Shown: in pieces, positions 23,033 through 33,157 of the stretch | Numbering within the stretch: position 1 is the first letter of the stretch | How the letters are laid out: each line of letters opens with the position of its first letter | Assembly: GCA_011947345.1 (NCBI GenBank) | Contig: JAAVTG010000082.1 | Location: 42,630-106,629, forward strand | Length of the DNA stretch: 64,000 nucleotides | Reading direction: 5' to 3' | Origin: Phytophthora quininea | Lineage: Eukaryota; Oomycota; Peronosporomycetes; Peronosporales; Peronosporaceae | Notes under the pieces: generated by a model | Database searches by the model: none | The model's input: only the letters and a program-made list of their open reading frames with translations | Told to the model about the DNA's origin: nothing | Position numbers and translations under genes: made by a program

Positions 23033-23344
23033 TTGCCTGACTCAGCCAGACCATTTTTCGTGGTGGGTCGAAAACGAATTTACCAAACTAAATATGAGGC
23101 ATCGTTAAACTGTGTCACTACATCATGCAACGGTGTAAAAACATATTCGGCTAGGCTGTGCCGTGTAACTAGCGTCCATTCGCATGATATGCAGGAGGTG
23201 GCAAGTTCAGAAAAATTGTCGTTATGTCTCTCAAAACCAGTTATGCTTATCCAATCACAGGGCTATCAATATTGCCTACACGTTTGCGTCCAGATGTGCA
23301 TTCAAGCGAAGCGCCCTGGATGCTCCGCTAAAACAGATTCTTAA
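23033..23344 (+). CDS. unknown Cys/His-containing frame (possible FLYWCH-like relic)
   Basis: A frame of about 100 codons contains FFVVGRKRIYQTKYEASLNC, then CVTTSCNG and VHSHD. Cys-x4-Cys followed by His-x-His after a basic aromatic segment is reminiscent of FLYWCH zinc fingers found in Mutator-like transposases, but the usual Trp is absent and the match is weak. The same frame is open in the right arm (32,724-32,410), where it extends further upstream. It could be an exon, a transposon fragment or chance. Confidence 0.3.
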   Translation: MPDSARPFFVVGRKRIYQTKYEASLNCVTTSCNGVKTYSARLCRVTSVHSHDMQEVASSEKLSLCLSKPVMLIQSQGYQYCLHVCVQMCIQAKRPGCSAKTDS

Positions 23345-23816
23345 AGGAAAACTCAAAATGACCCATTATTTTGCACAGTTAGCCCAAGATCAAGGACGTC
23401 ATGTGAAAATAATTCCAATCAAACGGTATTTTGTTTTGCCTGTATAAAAGTCGCAGCCACTTTGCTCGGAATGCCATGCTTGGCCCCATAATGCAATAGC
23501 CAAAACAGATCTGACCATGCCACTGCCTCCACTTCTCATACAAAAACGTCGATTTACTGGCATAAAAATTGTGAGCTAATTTCTAAAACTGCCGTTTTTC
23601 GTTGTTAAGAAGATGGAGCTGGGTGACCCAGACAGTTTACCAACCCAATTGAAAACGCCAAGAGAACAGTCATTGCCGCCGCATCAGTCTCTCTTAGTTG
23701 GATTGGAACGATCATGAAAGGGGACGACAAAAGATAGAAATTCATGAATGGCATCTTACTGCACGAATGGCTACATTCTGCGACGTGTGCAAAAGGCAAC
23801 TCGCTCACAGTGCACG

Positions 23817-24590
23817 CTAAGCCGACGAGTTCCAAATCGAAATGGTTTGGTAACGAGTGGAGTACGTGGACGCGTAGCCGAGGTAGGTCTCAAAGAAGAC
23901 GTCGCTCACAGGCACGTTGTTGTTCTCCCCAAAGTCCGTCACGTTCAGCGCCGCACGGGCCTCGCACGGGCCTCGTCCGTCATCTGCTCCCACATGATGA
24001 GGTCTTGGAACTCGCCTTTTTCAGTGGTTAGCTCGATGGAATGGTACTCCAGGTCGTCGTTGTACGCTGTCAGCACGGTGTTGCCGTTGATATTGCCTCT
24101 CGCGACGGGGCGGTTGATGGCGTAGCTACCAGTGATCGTCGTCTGGGTCGAAGCCGCCAACACCTTCGCCGTCTCGAGCGCAGGGTCGTCGATCCACACG
24201 ACAGCGCTCAGCCAGCGGTGGCGAACGCCGAAATCGCCAAATATCCCCGAGACTTGGTCTTTCGGGAAGTACCAGGCGTACATGAAGGCCCAGTGGTTGT
24301 TGTACAGCATGGCTCGGCCGTACACTTGCGAGCCCAATTCGGAGCCACCGCAACCCCATCCTGTGACCCCGTTGGTTTAAGTCCGCCACTCGTCTCGCCT
24401 GCAGCGTTGACGGCTGGGTACGGGTGGCAGCCATTCTTGATGACAAGCGACGGCTTGAAGTTGATAGCCGCTTTCTCGATGTCGGTGGTTGGGTTTGGCT
24501 GCGGGAACGGCTGCACCTGGTCGTGGGGATTGATCCCGCTTTGACAGTGATACTTGTGAGGGCTGTGGCTGCGAGTACGAGCAGCTTCAT
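23817..24590 (-). pseudogene. necrosis-inducing (NPP1/NLP) protein gene, broken copy in the left arm
   Basis: Three minus-strand frames in succession (24,590-24,126; 24,516-24,208; 24,337-23,945) together cover the order of an NLP: short hydrophobic N-terminus fitting a secretion signal, a [12 protein letters not shown] segment, a QVYGRA block, a WYFPKD block, then a LIMWEQ block near the C-terminus. NLPs are secreted plant-necrosis proteins of oomycetes and other microbes. The family's conserved His-rich heptapeptide is altered here at several positions. At least three frame changes break the gene, including a 10-base tandem duplication near 23,960 shared with the other arm. Not expected to give an active product. 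Confidence 0.8.
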
Positions 24591-24882
24591 TTGGGAGTTG
24601 ACGGTGATGTCAGTTTGCTGGGAGATTTAAGAGTGAGCATCTGGAAGCGAAGAAGCTGCATAAACTTTATGATAAAGGAGATGCCGCGTAAACGTCGATC
24701 TCAGTTTTTGTTTTGTTTTTGTATCCATATTCGTGAGCTGATCCCCAACCGAACTATAAAGTATTGGTCAAGTTCATGCCACCGGGACCAACACCAGCAT
24801 ACCATATTTCTACCTGACCAACTTGCGCTGGTCATTACGACGTAAGCTGGAGATTGATTCTCGTTAACTCGAAGCTCTAATT

Positions 24883-25200
24883 CACAGTTCGTTTAAAACT
24901 GTGTGGCAGGTTCACACTCCGAAACGGGTAACGCGAGCAGTAGTAACGCTGAGGTATTACAAAAGAATCTGGTACAGCATTCCAAGGACAACAGACCACC
25001 CCGAGGCGCCATTTAAATTGTATGAGCGCCACCGCGTCCACTTTGTTTTATCAATGGCTCGAGCATCACACTGCAGACCTTGCCATGCCATCGTTCACGA
25101 ATTCACTGGATTTGTCACGCACGGTTTTGGAGTTCTCGTGGACTAGCAGTCCAACTCTCTACCAGTTTGATTGCCGGTTATCAATTCTCAACGAACTGTG
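24883..25200 (+). repeat. candidate MITE, left-arm copy
   Basis: 318 bp bounded by perfect 11-bp terminal inverted repeats, CACAGTTCGTT and AACGAACTGTG, with partial pairing continuing inward. A related, more diverged left half is at 1155-1415, and a lone end motif is near 10,806. I see no clear target duplication, so superfamily and mobility are unproven. Confidence 0.45.
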
Positions 25201-25349
25201 GCATCCCCGGGGTTCGGGCTTGCAATTTGAGTTGGAGTGGTGTATATTGTTCTTGGACATTGTTGCTACTCCTGGCTATAGGAACTGCGGGGTCGAGGTG
25301 AGAACGAATGGAATCTCTATTCCATGGCGAGTTCCGAACTAACTGCTAA

Positions 25350-25462
25350 CAGACGCAGGGTCAACACGAAACTAAAACCTCCACGAAGAAGAAGTGCTAT
25401 AAAAAAGCTTTGTTGCAATAGGAAAGTAAAATTGGACACATTATTGACTCTAAACAACCGTC
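25350..25462 (+). repeat. direct repeat DR2, right side of the left inverted-repeat arm
   Basis: About 110 bp matching 22,923-23,029. It starts at the base after homology with the right arm ends. It contains AGTGCTATAAAAAAGCTTTG where DR1 has one A fewer. Confidence 0.75.
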
Positions 25463-28326
25463 TCGTCCTCGGTTCAAATGGTGCTTGCTATGTCGCTCTC
25501 CTGCTCGGGTCTCTTCCTCAGCTCAGGCAGCCGTAGGTTCTGACCTCGGCCATGTGTCTTGCTCTGTATTATCTGTTCTTCTGTTTGCACGTATTCGGCC
25601 ACCAGTCATCGGATTATGATGACAGTAAACCCGAACGATAATATCCCAGTATTGGTGACTTGCCTTGTCGTCACTTAAGCGTAGCGAGCGAGACGTCAGC
25701 CGATTTATTCGATTCGGTAATACTACGTAGTACGAGCATTGCTTTAGGTGCTTGAAAAGAAAATATTCCCCCCTTCATTTTGCTTTGGTTTACATACTCG
25801 TTACAAACAAGAGCAATCAGACTGAACCGTGTGGTAGTTAATATCACGAATACACTGTACGTTGGGGCGAGGAACGCTCCTTCGGCGACGCCTGCAACGC
25901 AGCAGCGATTTAGAGCTCGTCTTTGCTGGGATCAGGTATAACTCATATATGGACCTTCTTCGTCGAGGTTATTGCAGCACCAACGTGTCGATCCGACCTT
26001 CTCTCGATTGACTTGGTGACTTCTGATCTTCCCCACAGCACAAGACCTGCGAACAAGTTGGCGAGAAAATCACAAGGTACTCGTTCCGTGGAGACTACAC
26101 ACGACAATCATCTTCCATGCAACGTGGAGACTGCGAAACCCCATCCGAGACGCCAAGCATTCCAGGAATGATGAGCTCGTTCAACATTTTATCTACCAAC
26201 ACACAGCTGAACTCCATTACGACGAATCAGCAATAGTGGAGCGATTCCCGCAGCCGATCTAGACATAAATTTAGGATGCGTTAGAAAATGGGTGTCCACC
26301 CGCAACGTTTCGTGTTTCAGATTTGATTCCGCACTCAAGGGATCTCTACGATGACCTGCGTTGAGGCAGAAGGCGAGAGTGAGTAGAGGAAGAGTCGGCG
26401 GGGGCAGGACTACTTAATATGAGCGGACCTGCACCGGAACGACGTCACGGGCAGCGTGGAGAGGCGATTTATGGCGCTGGGAACGGCAAGGCATTTATCC
26501 TGACAACCGGCTTCGACGTCAACTGCTTCCACTATATACTCCGTTACTCCGTAAGTAGTTTTGCGTGGTAGGGGTTGCTGATCTACTCTAACGATTGTCA
26601 GTGCAGCGTAGGTAGAACGATTTGCCAAGGCCTGATCGCCGTTCACTATCTCCTGTGGCAGCGTTTGGTGGACTTCATTGATGATATTCAACAACTTTTC
26701 AACGTCTTCCATCGAGTACCGGCGCCGCCACGTGGTTTCCGTCCACTATGTGTTTTAGATTTGAGTTTATGTGTGATAAGGGTCCATCAGATTTTAAATC
26801 TGTATCGCCTACGTGCCCCGGATATGCACGTTTTAATACATCTAGCCCCGAACTATACAGCATAAAGCTCCTGCTTTGGCAGTCGCTGTGGAAGCCATCA
26901 CCGTGATTGTCGAGCACTTCGTGCGCTAGCTGCCAGCAGCGCCTCCACTTCCATCGCTCAGTTCGCCATTTGCTCGCTCAAGTCCAAGTCCAAGCTCTGA
27001 GCTCCGAGCTCCGAGCTCCAGCGCAATGCACGACGTGTGCATCTGGCGACGAAGACCGCCGGAGGTTATGCTGCCAGAGGTCCCCTCGAGCCCGTTCTTG
27101 AGGGTAGACCTTGTGTGTCCAAGCCCCGTGGCTTCTCAAGTGTCGTCTGAAGCTCAAGTGACCCCTCTCAACCAACCTCCAAGGCAGGAAGAAAATCAAG
27201 CAGAAGCGTCTACGCGACGGCGTACCAGCTGCAGAAACAGTTAATCCTTGGTACAGCCGTCATGACGAAGGCTTTTCCTCCGGCGTGGCGCCTTGAAAAA
27301 CCACAAGTGTCCTGTGTGTGCCTGCGGGTGGCATCAGGATAGCCGGTGGTCTCCGGCATTAACCTGCTGATGCTGTAGGAAGGAGTAGCTACTAGCACGT
27401 CCCGGATAGCGGGGGTAAAGGGGTTAATGGGTTTACTTTATGTCTGGGACGCATGCGGGAATCGCTCCAGTGTCGATAGTACGTCAATTGAGTTTTGAAC
27501 CGCCAACACGCACGAATGCAATTGCTCTAGAGCAACACACCATTTGGATTTCGCAACAACAGCTACGAGATAAACTTGCTTAAGCGAGAAGTCCGATAAA
27601 TTGGTAATCAACTCATTTACTAACCACTGCTTCCGGTCGTTCGTTGCGGTGTGGGACTAATGTTGCTGTCTGAACGTGCATCAATTGACGAAGTAGCGCT
27701 AGTCAACGCTTGCTAATGTGAAGAGTTTTACAATTTGTATTACCCCAACGGCTAGGCGAACAATTGAGTTAATACTTATGCTCTAACTAGCGGGTCAATC
27801 AAGAGAATCGCTATCTGCCTGGACTTTTTGGCATGCAACGCAGAAACTACCTAACACACATACTGCGCGGGGAGTTCGGGAATCTTCAGAAGGGGTTAGT
27901 ATCCCCAGAGATCGCCCGCTTTAATTTCTGCTCGAATCAATCTCCCAAGCAGCGTTTCCAGAACGCCCTGCGCCCTGCGAGCTGGTGAACTCATAAGTGG
28001 ACCTTCTTCGTCGTGATTATTGCCGCACCGAGGTGTTGATCCGAGACGGGGCAGAGCGTCTAACTCCATCTCGAAGTTGGCCGGAGACGGCAATCAGAGA
28101 TTAAAATCTGTGGCTGGCCATTGCTGGGAAACTCAGTCTGTTGGATGTTGTGGGGACGCGAGCGATGGTGAACGGCCCTCATGTGCTCCGTAAACCATAA
28201 CAACTCCCCCATACCAAGACATCACCCTCCCACTTGGTAAACCGTGGAAGACGAGTGCTACAAATGCCACTTGTACTAAGACGGTGAAAATCTTGGTGTT
28301 CGTGGTCTCATTCCTCGATTGACACG
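25463..28326. other. spacer upstream of the MLO-like gene; no gene recognised
   Basis: Frames are short. The most protein-like is minus 26,712-26,410 (VEKLLNIINEVHQTLPQEIV), which I cannot assign. A 54-56-bp segment beginning CTCATA...GGACCTTCTTCGTCG occurs at 25,942-25,995 and again at 27,990-28,045 with about nine differences. A GAGCTCC simple repeat lies near 26,995-27,015. The MLO-like promoter should be in the last few hundred bases. Confidence 0.35.
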
Positions 28327-30298
28327 ATGGCAGGCAAGTCCCTTTTCCGAGTGGGAAAGATGTCGAGCTCTGGCGCGTCCTAATATACTTGAGCATCTTG
28401 GCACTCTTTCTTGTGGCATTCGAGAAGGCTCTCCACCACCTCGAGCACAAGGTATCGTCCTCGAGGAAGTTCCAGCAGATGATCAAGAAAGTCTGTCGAG
28501 AGCTCATGATTCTGGGCTTGATCAGTCTGGGGCTCAAGCTCATCAAGGAAATGGTCGAGATCGACAGCTACAGCAAGACGATGATCGCGTTCCAAGTGGC
28601 CGACTTGACCATCTTCTTCCTGGCGCTGGCTCTGATCGTTCAGTCGACCTGCATTTTCCTGCTGCTCCGCAACCAGTATGGAAGAGCCGACCGAGCCGAG
28701 CTGGTTACGACGCAAGACCTGGCCAACTCGGTCAATTCACCCGAAGGCCAGCTCTCGTTTGCGCAGAAGATATTCTGCTGCGGTAGAGCAGCAAAACGCA
28801 AGGCTGTTGAGACGGAACTGATCAAGTTGAGACTCCTGCGCCACTTCTTCTTGCGTCGCTTTGGACTGCCGCAGCTCTTCCCCTTTTCCAAGTATCTCTA
28901 CCGAGCCCAAGTGAGCCAGATCTCACACATGATCGAGGTGGAGCCAGTCATGTGGGTATTGCTGCTCGTAGTGGCTTGGATGGTTTGTGGGCTAGTGGAA
29001 GTGTACAAGGCGGTCGGCGAACACATTTCCGATAGCCACGATCTCGTGGAGGCGTTCGTGCTGTTTGCGTGGATTCTGATGGCCCTGCACGTCGCCGTGA
29101 TGCTCTTCTTCCGGTCCTGTATGCAAAAATTCGTACGGGCGGCGGGGTTCCATAAGGACAAGAACGTCTTAGCTGCGAATTTGAAAATCATCGCAGAAGA
29201 AGAGGCCGCTGATTGGAAACGCGAGGACGCAGACTCAGCTTTGGAAGTAATGAGCTGGATCCAAGAACGGCACGAGGAAATTGAGTACTGCCACGCTCAA
29301 GGCCAGCAAAACTCGCTTGCTGGGACCCAAGTCACCGGGGAGGATTTGGGTTATTTCACGAAGATGGAGGAGGCGACCGAAAACGACGGCGCCCTGCTTG
29401 GATCCCCATTATCCAGATCCGGTACTTTAACCGCAAGATCTGGCACGTCGTCGTCATTTTCTTGCTCATTCTCAACGGATTCTTCATCACACTGTTTGCC
29501 CAGTGCGCAGTGTACGATTTGGACGAGATCTACAAGGACTTTGGTCCTCTGGTGGCGGTCATGCTCGGCCCGATCCCATTGCTTCTAAGCGCGTTGGTTT
29601 TCCAGCCGCGGATCTTTTACGACTTTGTAATCCTGAGCAACACCCTTCATATCGACGCGAGTACGCTCAGCGACGTAGTGGAAACCTTCAGCGAAGTCGT
29701 GCGACTGCGTTCCGAGTTTGTGGCCACATTGGCTGAGCACTTGACGCAGCAGGAGCTCGATGTCTCCGATCTGCAAGACGAGATGCAAGCACGAGATCCA
29801 GGCCGTTCGGGTTTTATCGAGGTGGACGAACTTCGATCGGTGCTGGCCAAGTTCGGCTTCTTTCTTTCTCGCTTTCGCTTCAACACTGTCGTCAAGCTGC
29901 TGTTCGAGCTCGAGAATACTCGGTTGGCGTACGCGCAAGTCGTCGAATTGGTGGCGATGGCGCAGAACGAGCACGGCGCCGCAACTGTCTCGGTCCGCTT
30001 CCAACAATCGCACGCGCTGCTACGCCAAAGCACGCTCTTCGCGGGGAGTGCGAGACTGTCGAGAATGCAGTCGAGTTCCATATTATTCTCCTCGGCACGG
30101 CATTTCCCGATTGTTAAGCAGCCTAGCGTGGGCACTGAGCCTCAACCCGACAGCTTTGTCCGCCCGGTAGCAGGTAGTTTCGTGCTATCAGTGTTGTCGC
30201 AACGAAGCTCGCCTCACGACTCTCCACACCAAGCTAGACCGTATATTAGCCGAAGTATGTCGGAAACCGAGGATACCCCAGGTATTCTTAAGCTCTAA
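28327..30298 (+). CDS. MLO-like seven-helix membrane protein with C-terminal EF-hand (two one-base frame breaks)
   Basis: ATG at 28,327 starts a short frame. From about 28,353 the protein runs in the next frame to about 29,400, then in a third frame to a TAA at 30,296-30,298, giving roughly 650 residues. Seven hydrophobic segments can be counted. The first region reads FEKALHHLEHKV and then CRELMILGLISLGLKL, matching the MLO N-terminus (E..LHHL..., ELM.LGFISL). Later come FGLPQLFPFSKYL and VEPVMWVLLLVVAW, then the FNRKIWHVVVIFLLILNGFF helix, all in MLO order. MLO proteins are calcium/calmodulin-linked plasma-membrane proteins first known from plants. Here the C-terminal tail instead contains DPGRSGFIEVDE (near 29,800), a plausible single EF-hand loop. 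Both frame breaks can be explained by loss of one base in a homopolymer (G-run near 28,353, C-run near 29,404), so the gene may be intact in reality. A small intron is the alternative. Confidence 0.7.
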
Positions 30299-30554
30299 AA
30301 GCCAGCATGTCTGTTGTCGGCGGTACGGTGATGGTCCGTTACCGACCTATTTTACCATGAACTCGTGGTTGGTAGTGTCACCGCCCTTAGGAGAAACCCT
30401 AGGGGGTAGCAGTTAGTTCGAACTCGCCATGGAATAGAGATTCCATTCGTTCTCACCTCGACCCCGCAGTTCCTATAGCCAGGAGTAGCAACAATGTCCA
30501 AGAACAATATACACCACTCCAACTCAAATTGCAAGCCCGAACCCCGGGGGATGC

Positions 30555-30870
30555 CACAGTTCGTTGAGAATTGATAACCGGCAATCAAACTGGTAGAGTT
30601 GGACTGCTAGTCCACGAGAACTCCAAAACCGTGCGTGACAAATCCAGTGAATTCGTGAACGATGGCATGGCAAGGTCTGCAGTGTGATGCTCGAGCCATT
30701 GATAAAACAAAGTGGACGCGGTGGCGCTCATACAATTTAAATGGCGCCTCGGGGTGGTCTGTTGTCCTTGGAATGCTGTACCAGATTCTTTTGTAATACC
30801 TCAGCGTTACTACTGCTCGCGTTACCCGTTTCGGAGTGTGAACCTGCCACACAGTTTTAAACGAACTGTG
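30555..30870 (-). repeat. candidate MITE, right-arm copy
   Basis: Reverse copy of the 24,883-25,200 element with the same CACAGTTCGTT ends. It differs by small indels. Confidence 0.45.
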
Positions 30871-31162
30871 AATTAGAGCTTCGAGTTAACGAGAATCAAT
30901 CTCCAGCTTACGTCGTAATGACCAGCGCAAGTTGGTCAGGTAGAAATATGGTATGCTGGTGTTGGTCCCGGTGGCATGAACTTGACCAATACTTTATAGT
31001 TCGGTTGGGGATCAGCTCACGAATATGGATACAAAAACAAAACAAAAACTGAGATCGACGTTTACGCGGCATCTCCTTTATCATAAAGTTTGTGCAGCTT
31101 CTTCGCTTCCAGATGCTCACTCTTAAATCTCCCAGCAAACTGACACCACCGTCAACTCCCAA

Positions 31163-31935
31163 ATGAAGCTGCTCGTACTCGCAGCCGCGGTCCTCACAAG
31201 CATCACTGTCAAAGCGGGATCAATCCCCACGACCAGGTGCAGCCGTTCCCGCAGCCAAATCCAACCACCGACGTCGAGAAAGCGGCTATCAACTTCAAGC
31301 CGTCGCTTGTCATCAAGAATGGCTGCCACCCGTACCCAGCCGTCAATGCTGCAGGCGAGACGAGTGGCGGACTTAAACCAACGGGGTCACAGGATGGGGT
31401 TGCGGTGGCTCCGAATTGGGCTCGCAAGTGTACGGCCGAGCCATGCTGTACAACAACCACTGGGCCTTCATGTACGCCTGGTACTTCCCGAAAGACCAAG
31501 TCTCGGGGATATTTGGCGATTTCGGCGTTCGCCACCGCTGGCTGAGCGCAGTCGTGTGGATCGACGACCCTGCGCTCGAGACGGCGACGGTGTTGGCGGC
31601 TTCGACCCAGATGAGGATCACTGGTAGATACGCCATCAACCGCCCCGTCGCGAGAGGCAACATCAACGGCAACACCGTGCTGATGGCGTACAACGATAAC
31701 CTGGAGTACCATTCCATCGAGTTAACCACTGAAAAGGCGAGTTCCAAGACCTCATCATGTGGGAGCAGATGACGGACGAGGCCCGTGCGAGGCCCGTGCG
31801 GCGCTGAACGTGACGGACTTTGGGGAGAACAACAACGTGCCTGTGAGCGACGTCTTCTTTGAGACCTACCTCGGCTACGCGTCCACGTACTCCACTCGTT
31901 ACCAAACCATTTCGATTTGGAACTCGTCGGCTTAG
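31163..31935 (+). pseudogene. necrosis-inducing (NPP1/NLP) protein gene, broken copy in the right arm
   Basis: Mirror copy of the left-arm NLP. An ATG at 31,163 is followed by a short hydrophobic stretch that would fit a secretion signal. NLP-type segments then continue in other frames (31,237-31,545; 31,416-31,772), with the final piece ending at a TAG at 31,933. The position of the family heptapeptide (near 31,520) reads VRHRWLS, so residues normally needed for activity are changed. This copy shares the early frame changes and the 10-base duplication (near 31,785) with the left copy and has one further one-base loss in an A-run near 31,733. The shared lesions mean the gene was already broken, or mis-called, when the block was duplicated. 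Confidence 0.8.
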
Positions 31936-32409
31936 CGTGCACTGTGAGCAAGTTGCCTTTTGCACACGTCGCAGAATGTAGCCATTCGTGCAGTAAGATG
32001 CCATTCATGAATTTCTATCTTTTGTCGTCCCCTTTCATGATCGTTCCAATCCAACTAAGAGAGACTGATGCGGCGGCAATGACTGTTCTCTTGGTGTTTT
32101 CAATTGGGTTGGTAAACTGTCTGGGTCACCCAGCTCCATCTTCTTAACAACGAAAAACGGCAGTTTTTAGAAATTAGCTCACAATTTTTATGCCAGTAAA
32201 TCGACGTTTTTGTATGAGAAGTGGAGGCAGTGGCATGGTCAGATCTGTTTTGGCTATTGCATTATGGGGCCAAGCATGGCATTCCGAGCAAAGTGGCTGC
32301 GACTTTTATACAGGCAAAACAAAAATATCGTTTGATTGGAATTATTTTCACATGACGTCCTTGATCTTGGGCTAACTGTGCAAAATAATTGGCCATTTTG
32401 AGTTTTTCT

Positions 32410-32844
32410 TTAAGAATCTGTTTTAGCGGAGCATCTAGGGCGCTTCGCTTGAATGCACGTCTGGACGCAAACGTTTAGGCAATATTGATAGCCCTGTGAT
32501 TGGATAAGCATAACTGGTTTTGAGAGACATAACGACAATTTTTCTGAACTTGCCACCTCCTGCATATCATGCGAATGGACGCTAGTTACACGGCACAGCC
32601 TAGCCGAATATGTTTTTACACCGTTGCATGATGTAGTGACACAGTTTAACGATGCCTCATATTTAGTTTGGTAAATTCGTTTTCGACCCACCACGAAAAA
32701 TGGTCTGGCTGAGTCAGGCAATCGAGGGGGGGCTACCGATCGCGGATCTATCTTCTCTTGATGGGGCAAAACATTACACTCGTCGAAGTTGTCGGAGACG
32801 CCACAATCAGAGTGTTTTGCGGCTGCCTGTCGCTTCAGACACAA
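32410..32844 (-). CDS. unknown frame, right-arm counterpart of 23,033-23,344
   Basis: An open frame of 144 codons runs from unique DNA (32,844-32,725) into the arm. The part inside the arm equals the left-arm frame with a few substitutions. The added N-terminal part has no recognisable motif. Its openness across the arm boundary may be chance. Confidence 0.25.
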   Translation of the reverse strand: MCLKRQAAAKHSDCGVSDNFDECNVLPHQEKIDPRSVAPPRLPDSARPFFVVGRKRIYQTKYEASLNCVTTSCNGVKTYSARLCRVTSVHSHDMQEVASSEKLSLCLSKPVMLIQSQGYQYCLNVCVQTCIQAKRPRCSAKTDS

Positions 32845-32923
32845 ACTGTTTACAGGTGACTCTCGTGCCGATATCCGATATTATTCAAATAACGCACATT
32901 CTTGGATAAACACTAGCCGAGCG

Positions 32924-32940
32924 CCGCCGCTACGCGGCGG
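32924..32940 (-). promoter_or_regulatory. Helitron 3' terminal hairpin (unit A)
   Basis: CCGCCGC, loop TAC, GCGGCGG, ending 7 bases before CTAG. Such a hairpin is the known termination signal of Helitron transfer. Equivalents precede every unit 3' end. A second GC-rich hairpin (CCCGCC...GGCGGG, 32,973-32,997) lies 50 bases further in. Confidence 0.85.
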
Positions 32941-33157
32941 TGGGTTATGATTGGATGCAGCTGTGTGGACCGCCCGCCTCCGCTACGCTTCGGCGGGATG
33001 ATGTAGATTTTTACACGAAGTAGTAAGTAGTGCAATCTAAAACGTACAGGCTTATAAAACATGAAATATTTGCTAAGTGCCATTTGTCCAACATAAAGCT
33101 AGGCTCTAGTTCGCAGTGGCAAGCTACTACATCTAGCCTAGAAATGCACCTCGACTC

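Larger units (their letters stand above)
23030..25349 (+). repeat. left arm (2.32 kb) of a large inverted repeat
   Basis: This block is repeated in reverse at 30,404-32,724 with only rare substitutions and one-base gaps. Ends: CGATTGCCTGACTCAG on the left, AACTAACTGCTA on the right. It contains an open frame of unknown role near the outer end, a broken NLP gene (minus) and a candidate MITE. It lies exactly between two direct repeats, which the other arm lacks. Confidence 0.9.
30404..32724 (-). repeat. right arm (2.32 kb) of the large inverted repeat
   Basis: Reverse copy of 23,030-25,349. Outside the arm there is no copy of the 107-bp direct repeats that flank the left arm. Instead AGGGGG occurs just before the arm (near 30,393) and just after it (32,725-32,730), a possible 6-bp target duplication. 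Confidence 0.9.

Noticed and set aside
24041..24544. 167-codon plus frame in the left arm (mirror 31,209-31,712)
   Set aside because: Antisense to the broken NLP gene, whose motifs identify the coding strand.
28640..30135. Several minus frames of 83-162 codons
   Set aside because: Antisense shadows of the MLO-like gene.
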